Positions 30,230-38,936 of a stretch of DNA of 64,000 bases are shown here, in pieces. Position 1 is the first letter of the stretch, and every line of letters begins with the position of its first letter. The stretch is from Acinetobacter nosocomialis NIPH 2119. Lineage in GTDB: Bacteria; Pseudomonadota; Gammaproteobacteria; Pseudomonadales; Moraxellaceae. The notes under the pieces are model-generated. The model saw nothing but the letters and a program-made list of their open reading frames with translations, made no database searches and was not told the origin of the DNA. Location of the stretch: assembly GCF_000368085.1 (NCBI RefSeq), contig NZ_KB849239.1, positions 3,065,715 to 3,129,714 of the forward strand. The letters run 5' to 3'. Position numbers and translations under genes: made by a program.

Positions 30230-30481
30230 ATGTGGTCACTTATTGTTGCTATTGTGGTTGGTTTCTTCGCAGGCTTAATTGCACGTGCTTTACATCCTGG
30301 TGATGATAAAGCAGGTTTTATCGTTACTACTTTAATTGGTATCGCAGGTTCACTTTTAGCCACTTATGGTGGTCGTTTACTTGGTCTTTACGGAGAAAAT
30401 TCAGCTGCGGGCTTTATCGCTTCCGTAATTGGTGCAGTCATCATTTTGTTTATTTACAACTTGATTGCACGAAAAAGCTAA
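30230..30481 (+). CDS. GlsB/YeaQ/YmgE-family small membrane protein
   Basis: An 83-residue inner-membrane protein with three hydrophobic helices (about 2-20, 29-48 and 59-79) and glycine-rich packing motifs (VGFFAGLIARALHPG and AGFIASVIGAVIILFIYN). This is the transglycosylase-associated/YeaQ family, linked to stress responses; molecular function is unknown. GGAG precedes ATG. Single gene. Confidence 0.92.
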   Translation: MWSLIVAIVVGFFAGLIARALHPGDDKAGFIVTTLIGIAGSLLATYGGRLLGLYGENSAAGFIASVIGAVIILFIYNLIARKS

Positions 30482-30495
30482 ACTTCAGTTCATTC

Positions 30496-30530
30496 ATAAA
30501 AAAAGCACCTAATGGTGCTTTTTTTATTTA
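30496..30530. terminator. Bidirectional intrinsic terminator
   Basis: AAAAAAAGCACC/GGTGCTTTTTTT stem between the YeaQ-family gene and convergent dsbC. Confidence 0.9.
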
Positions 30531-31226
30531 CAGGCCTAGCTCTTTCCAAACTTCCTGAATTTCTTCAGCAGACCTCGCACCTACTAGTTTAAAACCGTTT
30601 GCAAAAATTAGGGTAGGAGTAGCATTAAAACCTAATTTTCTTCCAAGTTCCAAGTTCCGATCAATTGGGTTTGCGCAGCTCGCAACTGTTGGTTTTACAC
30701 CTTGTTCAATCAGTTTCTTCCAAGAGTATGACTGGCTCGGTGCACACCAAACTTGTCTAGAAACCACAATAGACTGAGGTTTTAAAGGGTAAATAAACGT
30801 GTAAATTGTTACATCTTTAAGTTTATCGAGTTCAGGTTCAAGTTTTTTACAATAAGGGCAATTCGGATCGGAGAATACCGCTAAAACATGCTGACCATTA
30901 CCTTTGACCGTTTTAATGGCATCTTTTAAAGGTAATTGCTTCCAATCAATTGAGTTTTGTTCTAGAACTAAGTCTTTGGTTAAATTCTTCTGGTCCTTTA
31001 AGCGGATCATAGAGCCTACCAGCATATGCTGACCATCTTCACCAAGATAAATGATTTGTTGATCTAGATTGGCGCTATATAACCCAGGCATTTCGGTTTT
31101 CTGAATATTGCTAATTTTTAAATTAGGATATTGTTTTTTAATATTTTCCCGAACTGTATCTACATTAGCGAAACTCAAACTTGTTGTTAGACTAAATAAT
31201 GCCAATATTCCTAATTTTTTAAGCAT
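30528..31226 (-). CDS. dsbC: DsbC-type periplasmic disulfide isomerase
   Basis: A 232-residue thiol-disulfide isomerase. A signal peptide (cleavage after about residue 20, SFA) is followed by the N-terminal dimerisation domain (22-85) and a thioredoxin domain with active-site CPYC at 123-126 in FSDPNCPYCKKLEPEL and the cis-Pro at NATPTLIFANG. It corrects wrong disulfides in exported proteins and is kept reduced by DsbD, which is not in the window. It is downstream of dmeF on the same strand. Confidence 0.95.
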   Translation of the reverse strand: MLKKLGILALFSLTTSLSFANVDTVRENIKKQYPNLKISNIQKTEMPGLYSANLDQQIIYLGEDGQHMLVGSMIRLKDQKNLTKDLVLEQNSIDWKQLPLKDAIKTVKGNGQHVLAVFSDPNCPYCKKLEPELDKLKDVTIYTFIYPLKPQSIVVSRQVWCAPSQSYSWKKLIEQGVKPTVASCANPIDRNLELGRKLGFNATPTLIFANGFKLVGARSAEEIQEVWKELGL

Positions 31227-31320
31227 AAAACCGACTCGAGGACAGGAGAGTGAACATTTTAGTCAGTTCCGTTAATGAAAACAGAACTGATTACCGAGAT
31301 ATAACCAAACTTCTACCCAG

Positions 31321-32298
31321 TTATGCTAATGTTTCACGTGGAACATAAATAGGTTTTAAAGTATTAATTTCTACCGATATATGCACTATTTCATCATGAA
31401 TCGATAAAGCATGACGAATCTGGTCTGCATTCAATGAAATATCATCAGTTTCTAGCGCTAAAATACAAGAAAATTTACCTTTCGCGACTTTCCAGACATG
31501 AATATCTGTAATTTCAACATGTTTTGGAAATTCGGCTATTACTTCCCGAATTTCTTCAACTACTGGATGATCCATTTCAGCATCTAGAAGAGTTTTTCCT
31601 GTCTCTTTCATTAAACCAAATGACCACTTTGCAACTAAAATAGCACCTAAAATCCCTAAAAGGGCATCTAAAAAATCCCATCCAAAATACTTACCGGCAC
31701 AAAGCGCAACAATTGCAAAAACAGAAGTTACAGCGTCTGCAACCACATGTAAAAATGCAGCTTTTTGGTTCAAATCATGGTGATGAGGCCGATGCTCATG
31801 GTGATGGTGATGGTGATGGTGATGGTGATGGTGATGGTGATGGTGACCATCATCATGAAGTAACCAAGCACAAATCAAGTTAACAATTAAACCTAAAATT
31901 GCAATTGGAATAGCTTCGTTATAAAAAATCTCAACTGGATTCAATAAACGTTGAAATGACTGAAAAGCCATAATAATAGCGACAACCATAAGCAAAATTG
32001 CACTGCTATAGCCGGCTAAAATCTCAATCTTCCACGTCCCAAAACTAAAACGATGGTCTTTTGAATAATATTGAGCTGCGCGATATGCAAAATAGGCTAA
32101 ACCGAGCGCCAACATATGTGAGCTCATATGCCAGCCATCAGCCAAAAGTGCCATCGAGTTAAAAAACCACCCTCCAAATATCTCTAAAACCATCATGGAA
32201 GCCGTTAAAATGGTTGCAATCAAAATCCGTTTTTGTGCTAAGGGATTTCCTTCATCAAACTGATGTTGATGATGACGTGATACACTATGATCCTGCAT
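31321..32298 (-). CDS. dmeF: CDF-family divalent metal efflux pump, DmeF-like
   Basis: A 325-residue inner-membrane cation diffusion facilitator with six transmembrane helices. Metal-site residues appear in ALLADGWHMSSHMLAL (helix II) and HVVADAVTSVFAIVAL (helix V), the HxxxD pattern of Co/Ni DmeF-type exporters. A loop of 16 consecutive His encoded by alternating CAC/CAT (31798-31845), plus HEHRPHHHD, would bind metal. The ATG at 32298 is chosen because the longer frame would overlap the divergent regulator and its operator. A parS-like site lies in its 3' end. Confidence 0.88.
   Translation of the reverse strand: MQDHSVSRHHQHQFDEGNPLAQKRILIATILTASMMVLEIFGGWFFNSMALLADGWHMSSHMLALGLAYFAYRAAQYYSKDHRFSFGTWKIEILAGYSSAILLMVVAIIMAFQSFQRLLNPVEIFYNEAIPIAILGLIVNLICAWLLHDDGHHHHHHHHHHHHHHHHEHRPHHHDLNQKAAFLHVVADAVTSVFAIVALCAGKYFGWDFLDALLGILGAILVAKWSFGLMKETGKTLLDAEMDHPVVEEIREVIAEFPKHVEITDIHVWKVAKGKFSCILALETDDISLNADQIRHALSIHDEIVHISVEINTLKPIYVPRETLA
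31330..31345. promoter_or_regulatory. parS-like centromere site inside dmeF
   Basis: TGTTTCACGTGGAACA, a one-mismatch parS palindrome, lies in the last codons of dmeF. One of four such sites around oriC. Confidence 0.8.
31798..31845. repeat. Hexanucleotide tandem repeat (His tract)
   Basis: About eight units of GATGGT encode 16 consecutive His residues on the minus strand. The 6-base unit means that slippage would change the His number in pairs without a frameshift. Confidence 0.9.
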
Positions 32299-32314
32299 AA
32301 AATTTAAACCTAAT

Positions 32315-32331
32315 ATACTCCCTACCAGTAT
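32315..32331. promoter_or_regulatory. Probable CsoR/RcnR-family operator
   Basis: ATACTCCCTACCAGTAT has inverted ATACT/AGTAT ends around a C-rich centre, the form used by RcnR/DmeR-type repressors. It sits in the 57-base gap between the divergent pump and repressor genes. Confidence 0.65.
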
Positions 32332-32355
32332 ATTAAATTCTACAAGAGAAAACAG

Positions 32356-32619
32356 ATGAGTCACATTGGTCAGGATAAAAAAATTCTTAATCGTGTAAAA
32401 CGGTTAAAAGGACAAATCAACAGCATTGAAAATGCGATAGAACAAGCAGAGTCTTCATGTATCGATATTTTGCAGCAAGTTGCAGCCATAAAAGGTGCTA
32501 TAAACGGTTTAATGAGTGAATTAATGGAACAGCACTTACATCATCATGTGCTTAAAGGTGCAGAAATCGATCAAAATGAGCTAGAAGAATTTTTAAAAGT
32601 TTTAAAAAGATATGGCTAA
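32356..32619 (+). CDS. dmeR: CsoR/RcnR/FrmR-family metal-sensing repressor (DmeR-like)
   Basis: An 87-residue all-helical repressor: RVKRLKGQINSIENAIEQAESSCIDILQQVAAIKGAINGLMSELMEQHLHHHV. Cys35 and the His residues near 60-64 are the expected metal ligands; the N-terminal MSHIGQD contributes His3, as in RcnR/DmeR metal sensors. It is divergent from the CDF pump across a matching operator, so it is inferred to repress the pump until Co/Ni binds. FrmR-like formaldehyde sensing is less likely given the neighbour. Confidence 0.85.
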   Translation: MSHIGQDKKILNRVKRLKGQINSIENAIEQAESSCIDILQQVAAIKGAINGLMSELMEQHLHHHVLKGAEIDQNELEEFLKVLKRYG

Positions 32620-32669
32620 AAGAAAGTTCTGGATGACACAACAATACGTATCATCCAGATTATTTAAAA

Positions 32670-34025
32670 TTATTTTCCAATGCAGAACGAACCGAAGATT
32701 TTGCCTAATAGATCATCGGCACTAAAGTCTCCAGTAATTTCACCTAAAGCATTTTGAGCAAGACGTAGTGATTCAGCAACGAGTTCACCAGCGTTAAATA
32801 CAACAAGTTGCTCACGTGCCTCTGCCAAATAGAGCTGAGTGCGCTTCATTGCGTCTAAATGACGAGTTCTCGCAATAAATGTATCTTCCTCAGGGTGAAA
32901 GCCTGCATGCGCTGTAATCGCATCTACGAGGCCTTGTACACCCATCTCTTGTTTTGCTGAAACTGTAATATGACGGAATCCTTGATAATCACCTATTTCG
33001 GCAGATTGACCAGTTAAATCACATTTATTGCCGATTAACATGAGACGACGCGGTTCAATATGTTCAGCAAAGTATTCTTGAGCGAGTTGTAATGGGTCAT
33101 CACCTTGATTTAAATCGTAGACCAATAACAGCAGATCGGCCTGCTCAATTTCTTTGATTGCACGGCGAATACCTTCTTTCTCGACCACATCTCCCGTTTC
33201 ACGAAGACCTGCAGTATCAGTTAAGGTAATTGGTAAACCATTTAAGCTAATTTTTTCATGCAAAACATCACGAGTCGTACCAGCAATGTCCGTTACAATC
33301 GCTCGTTCTACACCAGCAAGCGCATTTAACAAGCTCGATTTACCCGCATTTGGTTTACCCGCAATCACAACCTGTAGACCTTCACGGAGTAATTGCCCTT
33401 GTCGTGCAGAAGTTTGAACTGCATGCACCGACTGTTGAACATCTTCCAGTAAAGCTAAAATTTTGCCATCAGCCAAAAAATCAATTTCTTCTTCTGGAAA
33501 ATCAATCGCAGCTTCTACGTGCAAACGTAAATGAATCAGTTTTTCTAAAACTGTATTAATTTTTGTTGAAAATGCACCTTGCAGAGAACGAACTGCCGAA
33601 CGAGCCGCAGCTTGAGAGGTGGCATCAATTAAATCGGCAATAGCTTCCGCTTGTACCAAATCCATTTTGCCATTTTCAAAAGCTCGCATGGAGAATTCCC
33701 CAGCTTTTGCAGCAATCGCACCCAGCTCGAATAGACGGCCAAGGAGAGCATTTTGAATGACTGGACCGCCGTGCCCCTGTAACTCGACAACATCTTCACC
33801 GGTAAAAGAATGTGGATTTGGAAAGCATAGGACAATGCCTTCATCCATAATGCTTCCATCAGCATCATAAAATTTACGAAAACCTGCCATACGCGCTTCA
33901 GGCAAGTTTTTTTGTGTCAACTTTTGAGCAATTTCATAGGCCTTAGGTCCAGATAAGCGAATCACGCCCACTCCACCACGCCCTAGTGGCGTTGCAATTG
34001 CAGCAATTGTGGTTTGACTTTGCAT
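32670..34025 (-). CDS. mnmE: MnmE, tRNA modification GTPase
   Basis: A 451-residue GTPase that, with MnmG, makes 5-carboxymethylaminomethyl-uridine at tRNA wobble U34. The folate-binding N-domain starts TIAAIATPLGRGGVGVIRLSG; the G1 motif GKPNAGKS is at 223-230, with DTAGLRET and NKCD further on, and the protein ends in CIGK, whose Cys is conserved in MnmE. The ATG at 34025 with AGGTG 6 bases upstream is chosen over an in-frame GTG at 34034. It is the last gene of the rpmH-rnpA-yidD-yidC-mnmE block. Confidence 0.97.
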   Translation of the reverse strand: MQSQTTIAAIATPLGRGGVGVIRLSGPKAYEIAQKLTQKNLPEARMAGFRKFYDADGSIMDEGIVLCFPNPHSFTGEDVVELQGHGGPVIQNALLGRLFELGAIAAKAGEFSMRAFENGKMDLVQAEAIADLIDATSQAAARSAVRSLQGAFSTKINTVLEKLIHLRLHVEAAIDFPEEEIDFLADGKILALLEDVQQSVHAVQTSARQGQLLREGLQVVIAGKPNAGKSSLLNALAGVERAIVTDIAGTTRDVLHEKISLNGLPITLTDTAGLRETGDVVEKEGIRRAIKEIEQADLLLLVYDLNQGDDPLQLAQEYFAEHIEPRRLMLIGNKCDLTGQSAEIGDYQGFRHITVSAKQEMGVQGLVDAITAHAGFHPEEDTFIARTRHLDAMKRTQLYLAEAREQLVVFNAGELVAESLRLAQNALGEITGDFSADDLLGKIFGSFCIGK

Positions 34026-34057
34026 ATTATTCACCTAAAAAACCTAAAATACAGCCA

Positions 34058-34096
34058 AAGAAAAATCCGCCTAAGATTACCATCTTAAGCGGATTG
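34058..34096 (-). terminator. yidC terminator
   Basis: AATCCGCTTAAGAT/ATCTTAGGCGGATT forms a 14-base stem with one mismatch and a TACC-type loop, followed on the minus strand by a T run. mnmE may therefore need its own promoter or readthrough. Confidence 0.8.
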
Positions 34097-34116
34097 ATTC
34101 AGCAAAAGTTCAACGA

Positions 34117-35877
34117 TTAAGATGCTGATTCAGTCTTGTTTAGACGACTTTTCTCAACACTCTTGTTAATAAACCATTGCTGTAAAATGGTAATACTGTT
34201 GTTCACAATCCAGTACAACACTAGACCCGCAGGGAAGAACAACATAAATACCGTGAACATAATCGGCATAATGCGGAATACTTTCGCTTGCATTGGATCA
34301 GCTGGTTGCGGGTTCAACATTTGCTGAGCAAACATTGTCGCACCCATAATTAACGGCAAGATGAACCAAGGATCCATTGCAGATAAGTCTTGAATCCAGC
34401 CTAACCATGGTGCATGACGTAATTCCACACTTTCCATGAGTACCCAGTACAACGCAAGGAAAATTGGCATTTGTAGCAATAACGGCAAACAACCAGACAA
34501 TGGGTTCACTTGTTCACGTTTATAAAGCGCCATCATTTCTTGCGAGAAGCGCATACGGTCTTCACCGAACTCTTCTTTCATGCGTTGCATTTCTGGTGCA
34601 ATCACACGCATTTTCGCCATAGAACGATAACTTTTTGAAGATAAAGGCCATAAAATCATCTTCACCATAATGGTAAGTAAGATGATTGACCATCCCCAGT
34701 TGCCTACAATGCTATGGAAGAATTGAAGACCTAAGAACAATAACTTCGCAATTGGCCATAACCAACCATAGTCCACAGTCTGGTTCAGACCGACAGCTAA
34801 ATCTTTTAATTCAGATTGTACTTTAGGACCTGAATAAAGCTTTGCATCTACTTCCATTGAAGTGCCAGCTGGAACATTAATTACTGGCGAAGTAAAGCCA
34901 ATAATATTCATATGATCAGCAGACTGACGTGATTCAAGCTTAGCAACATAAGGCTGACCATTTGCTTGAGTCAGTTTAAGGTTTCCTGGAATCCAAGCAC
35001 TTACAAAATAGTGCTGAACAATCGCAACCCACCCACCTTTAGCATCAGCATTTAATTTTTCTTCTGAGAAATTAGCAAACTTAAGCTTGTTATAGTGTGA
35101 ATCAGGCGTACCCCAAGCTCCCCCTAAGAACGTCCCTAGAGTAAAAATACCTTGAGAAGACTTACCAGGATCCTCAGAGTTATCACGCTTTAACTGTCCA
35201 AACATCTGACCTTGCCAGTTTTGTTGGCTACGGTTAATCACTTGATGGCTTACAACAATCGGGTATTGACCTTGGGTAAAGGTAAAAGTTTTAATAATTT
35301 CAACGCCTTCTGGTGTTTTAAATACCATTGGTACGCTTAAAACTTTTTCAGACTGACCCTTTTGATCCTGCACACCCTTAGCATCAGCCAAAGTATATGA
35401 TGTTTTTTCAACCGCATATAACGGACGACCACCACGACTACTATCTGGTCCATTCAAACCAATTAAGCCAGACTGAGCAACATATGTACGCTTGGCATCA
35501 TTTTCAAGCATAACAAAAGGTTGATTACTGTCTTTGCTTTTGTCGTGAGAGAGTAATTCAATACGAACAATATCACCACCTTTTGGATTAATCCAAAGAT
35601 GATAAAGGTCAGTTTGTACTGAAATAAGCTGTTGATTCACAGGTGCTGTCGCATCTGTGGTTTGTGACTGCGCAATATTTGCTTGTGGCACATCGGAAGC
35701 CACTGTTGCAGTTTTAGCATTTGGCAAATCAGCAGATATTTCATGTGAACTTACAGCCGCCGCTTGTTGTTGCGGTGCAGTTGCAGCATTTCCATAATCT
35801 TTTTGCCAAGCCAAAATGAGCAAATATGCGGTGACAAACATGGCCCCGAGAATTGCAAACCTGGCCCATTGTTGCAT
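34117..35877 (-). CDS. yidC: YidC membrane protein insertase
   Basis: A 586-residue inner-membrane insertase that acts alone or with SecYEG. The N-terminal anchor WARFAILGAMFVTAYLLILAW is followed by a large periplasmic beta domain (about 60-360, ending near DYGWLWPIAKLLF) and the conserved five-helix core, with ILWPLSSKSYRSMAKMR and the C-terminal LVLYWIVNNSITILQQWFINK. The length is usual for gamma-proteobacteria. It lies 5 bases after yidD, so the two are translated together. Confidence 0.97.
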   Translation of the reverse strand: MQQWARFAILGAMFVTAYLLILAWQKDYGNAATAPQQQAAAVSSHEISADLPNAKTATVASDVPQANIAQSQTTDATAPVNQQLISVQTDLYHLWINPKGGDIVRIELLSHDKSKDSNQPFVMLENDAKRTYVAQSGLIGLNGPDSSRGGRPLYAVEKTSYTLADAKGVQDQKGQSEKVLSVPMVFKTPEGVEIIKTFTFTQGQYPIVVSHQVINRSQQNWQGQMFGQLKRDNSEDPGKSSQGIFTLGTFLGGAWGTPDSHYNKLKFANFSEEKLNADAKGGWVAIVQHYFVSAWIPGNLKLTQANGQPYVAKLESRQSADHMNIIGFTSPVINVPAGTSMEVDAKLYSGPKVQSELKDLAVGLNQTVDYGWLWPIAKLLFLGLQFFHSIVGNWGWSIILLTIMVKMILWPLSSKSYRSMAKMRVIAPEMQRMKEEFGEDRMRFSQEMMALYKREQVNPLSGCLPLLLQMPIFLALYWVLMESVELRHAPWLGWIQDLSAMDPWFILPLIMGATMFAQQMLNPQPADPMQAKVFRIMPIMFTVFMLFFPAGLVLYWIVNNSITILQQWFINKSVEKSRLNKTESAS

Positions 35878-35882
35878 ATCTA

Positions 35883-36203
35883 TTACCCCAAATGGTTAGA
35901 GAGATTTTGCTTCATTAAACGATCACGAAAGGGTACAGCAACATGATGCGTTTGAGAATCTATTTGATGAAACGAAATAAAACGAATTGCTTTTGGCGGT
36001 ACCGGATCATATCCGGAGCCTCCCCATGGATGACATCTGCAAATACGTTTAGAAGATAGCCAAACGCCTTTGATTGCACCATGAGTTTGTAATGCTTCTA
36101 TCGCATATTGGGAACAAGTTGGGATATAACGACAACGGGGTCCAAGAAGCGGACTAATCGCAATTTGATACAGTCGAATGAACCAACGCAAAATACGAAC
36201 CAT
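35883..36203 (-). CDS. yidD: YidD, membrane protein insertion efficiency factor
   Basis: A 106-residue basic protein: [37 protein letters not shown] and [15 protein letters not shown] are the full YidD signature with its conserved Cys residues. It is a peripheral inner-membrane factor that aids YidC. Position between rnpA and yidC is universal. Confidence 0.96.
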   Translation of the reverse strand: MVRILRWFIRLYQIAISPLLGPRCRYIPTCSQYAIEALQTHGAIKGVWLSSKRICRCHPWGGSGYDPVPPKAIRFISFHQIDSQTHHVAVPFRDRLMKQNLSNHLG

Positions 36204-36213
36204 TGGTCATCTC

Positions 36214-36606
36214 TTAATTTTGCGAGGTTGGGACAACTTTAGAATGTTTTTTTGCCAAGCGTTGTAATTTTTGCCAAGCAAAATCTAATTGTTGATATAG
36301 CTCAGCGTTCGTAATCGTTTCTATACCAACTTTAGGCATTACAACAACATCTATGTCTAACCCAAATTTCGGCTGATTTAGACGAAAGCTCTCACGAGCA
36401 AGACGCTTTATTCGATTTCTTTCATGCGCACGGCGCACTTTTTTCTTAGCAACAACAATACCCAAACGGCTATTAGGCTGTTCGGTGAATTTTGCAAGAA
36501 ATAAAAAATGGGGTTGATGCACTTTAAAAAGCGCACCATCAAATACACTTTTATAATCTGCAGCACAGCGTACACGACGATCTGTGCTAAAACTGTAAAG
36601 TGCCAT
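36214..36606 (-). CDS. rnpA: Ribonuclease P protein component
   Basis: A 130-residue basic protein that binds RNase P RNA and helps cut the 5' leaders of tRNA precursors. The RNR motif region [20 protein letters not shown] is clear. The ATG at 36606 ([12 protein letters not shown]) with TTGGGTG upstream is preferred over a codon 9 bases earlier. yidD starts 10 bases after its stop. Confidence 0.95.
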   Translation of the reverse strand: MALYSFSTDRRVRCAADYKSVFDGALFKVHQPHFLFLAKFTEQPNSRLGIVVAKKKVRRAHERNRIKRLARESFRLNQPKFGLDIDVVVMPKVGIETITNAELYQQLDFAWQKLQRLAKKHSKVVPTSQN

Positions 36607-36636
36607 CACACCCAAGTCTGGTCAGCGTAACAGTAA

Positions 36637-36771
36637 TTAAACAGTTAAGCTATGACGACCTTTTGCACGACGACGAGCTAATACTTGACGACCAGCTTTA
36701 GTTGCCATACGAGCACGGAAACCATGAACGCGTTTACGCTTTAATTCAGATGGTTGGAAAGTACGTTTCAT
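36637..36771 (-). CDS. rpmH: Ribosomal protein bL34
   Basis: The 44-residue L34 protein of the large subunit: [22 protein letters not shown]... ending KGRHSLTV. The ATG at 36771 is set by GGGAG upstream and the universal MKRT start; a longer in-frame ORF to 36825 is not used. It is the first gene of the block, reading away from oriC. Confidence 0.97.
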
Positions 36772-36825
36772 ATCGAAACTCCCAAAAATGATCTTTCTAT
36801 AAAGGTCCGCGATTTTATTGTGCAA

Positions 36826-37441
36826 TGTTTACTCTGTCAATGATAAACAGAGAAAGTTTTGTATTTAAGTCAAATTTTTAGTTCTTCATCCTCTCTTTAT
36901 ATTAAGTCAATTTTTATCATTTAAAAGTTATACACAAAGTAATTGTTTATTTTTATTATGACTTTTAAGATATACACTTCTTATTTACATACTTATCAAC
37001 AAACCTTGATGTGGAATGAGTTTGGATTTGGTATATTTGAATTTAAATTCATATTTTTTAGTTATCCACAATTGGGAGTGACCCTATTAAATAAATTCAA
37101 ATTTTAAAATTTAAATTTATTCTTATTAGTGTGGACTTTTTCTGTGGATTTGATGGTTTTAAATTTAAAAAACATATATTTGAATTGTTGATAACTCTGT
37201 TTTTATTATCTTTATGGATTGTGGATAAGTTTATGTGATAATTTATCCACAGGATGTGCAAAAAGTTATACACAATTGGTTTTGAATTTAAATTTATTCA
37301 CAAGAGATTTCTTTTTAGTCAAAATCAACCGAATTCGTCATGACAGATGTGGATAACTTGGGTAGAATGGCGACCCCTTCTCATCAGGAAGGGTTAATCT
37401 TTAAATGATTTGAATTTAAAACGCAGACATAGGGGATACAC
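36826..37441. other. oriC: Chromosomal replication origin oriC
   Basis: The rpmH-dnaA gap holds seven DnaA boxes of form TTATNCACA: 36928 (+), 37062 (+), 37220 (-), 37243 (+), 37266 (+), 37294 (+) and 37348 (-), plus weaker TTATCAACA boxes at 36993 (+) and 37186 (-). AT-rich stretches near 37033-37060 and 37087-37122 could be the unwinding element. Four copies of TTTRAATTYAAA are interspersed. The box at 37348 is close to dnaA and could mediate autorepression. Confidence 0.93.
37036..37420. repeat. Regularly spaced copies of the 12-base AT palindrome in oriC
   Basis: TTTRAATTYAAA occurs at 37036, 37158, 37281 and 37409, spaced 122, 123 and 128 bases. Three are TTTGAATTTAAA, the reverse complement of the dominant form in the 17 kb cluster. 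Confidence 0.8.
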
Positions 37442-38839
37442 ATGCTTTGGACAGACTGCTTAACTCGCTTGCGACAAGAGCTCTCTGATAACGTCTTTGC
37501 GATGTGGATTCGCCCTTTAGTAGCTGAAGAAGTAGAGGGTATCCTACGTCTATATGCCCCTAATCCTTATTGGACACGTTATATTCAAGAGAATCATTTA
37601 GAGTTAATATCTATATTGGCGGAACAATTGTCTGAAGGACGCGTACGTCAGGTTGAAATCTTGGTCGATTCACGTCCTGGTAGTATTTTGTCTTCTAATG
37701 AACAACCAGCAACAACTACAGCTGCTTTACAAAGTGCACCGGTTTCACAACCTACTAAGGTTAAAAGAGATCCAGAACCTGTTGCTAACCCTGCAGTTAG
37801 TTCGAAAACTTCAAAAAAGAAACTATTAAACCCACAATTTACTTTTTCGCTATTTGTTGAGGGCCGTTCTAATCAAATGGCAGCGGAAACTTGTAGAAAA
37901 GTATTAACACAATTAGGTGCTTCTCAACATAACCCTTTGTTTTTATATGGTCCAACGGGTCTTGGTAAAACTCACTTAATGCAAGCGGTTGGTAATGCTT
38001 TACTGCAAGCTAAGCCGAATGCGAGAGTCATGTATATGACTTCGGAAAGTTTTGTACAAGATTTTGTGAGTTCATTACAAAAAGGAAAGGTTGAAGAGTT
38101 TAAGAAAAATTGTCGTTCTTTAGATTTGTTATTAGTGGATGATATTCACCTTTTGGCTGGTAAAGAAGCTAGTCTTGTTGAATTCTTTTATACATTTAAC
38201 GCCTTACTTGATGAATCTAAACAAATTATTTTAACGTCTGATCGATATCCTAAAGAATTAACAGAACTTGATCCACGATTGGTTTCTCGTTTTTCTTGGG
38301 GACTGTCAGTAGGTGTTGAACCACCAGATATTGAAACCCGAATCGAAATTCTACTTAAAAAAGCTGAGAATAGTGGCGTTGATTTGCCTAGAAACTGCGC
38401 ATTATTTATTGCACAACAAGTGGTAGCAAACGTACGTGAACTTGAAGGTGCTCTTAATAAAGTTGTCGCAATTTCACGTTTTAAAGGTGCTCCAATCGAC
38501 CTTGATGTTGTGCGAGAGTCTTTAAAAGATGTATTGGCAATCCGTGCTCGTACAATCAGTGTGGAAAATATCCAACGTGTAGTGAGTGAATATTTCCGTA
38601 TTCCTCTAAAAGAACTGGTAGGTCCAAAACGGACACGAATTTATGCTCGACCACGCCAATTAGCAATGGGGCTTGCCCGTGAGTTGACTGGTGATAGTTT
38701 TCCGGAAATTGGAATGGCTTTTGGTGGGCGAGACCATAGTACCGTGATGCATGCTTGTGAAAAAGTGGTCAGTTTGCGGGAAGAAGATCCTATCTTTGAC
38801 GAAGATTATAAGAATTTACTACGTCTTCTTCAGAGTTAA
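37442..38839 (+). CDS. dnaA: DnaA, replication initiator
   Basis: A 465-residue AAA+ initiator. Domain I (1-85) starts MLWTDCLTRLRQELSDNVFAMWI; a variable linker (85-128) follows; Walker A GPTGLGKT is at 170-177 and Walker B in LLLVDDIHLLAG; domain IV has GRDHSTVMHACEKV, the DnaA-box recognition motif. It binds oriC immediately upstream. An AGGGGA ribosome site precedes ATG. Confidence 0.99.
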   Translation: MLWTDCLTRLRQELSDNVFAMWIRPLVAEEVEGILRLYAPNPYWTRYIQENHLELISILAEQLSEGRVRQVEILVDSRPGSILSSNEQPATTTAALQSAPVSQPTKVKRDPEPVANPAVSSKTSKKKLLNPQFTFSLFVEGRSNQMAAETCRKVLTQLGASQHNPLFLYGPTGLGKTHLMQAVGNALLQAKPNARVMYMTSESFVQDFVSSLQKGKVEEFKKNCRSLDLLLVDDIHLLAGKEASLVEFFYTFNALLDESKQIILTSDRYPKELTELDPRLVSRFSWGLSVGVEPPDIETRIEILLKKAENSGVDLPRNCALFIAQQVVANVRELEGALNKVVAISRFKGAPIDLDVVRESLKDVLAIRARTISVENIQRVVSEYFRIPLKELVGPKRTRIYARPRQLAMGLARELTGDSFPEIGMAFGGRDHSTVMHACEKVVSLREEDPIFDEDYKNLLRLLQS

Positions 38840-38936
38840 TGAAATCATAAGACGTTGTTGCAAAGTCTCCATAAGTGCAGCATAGTACACAGCTAAAAAA
38901 TGAAATGTTTGCTCCAAGTTGCTAGAGGAATGAATC

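Noticed and set aside
33154..33417. 87-codon frame antisense to mnmE
   Set aside because: Antisense shadow of a strongly conserved GTPase domain.
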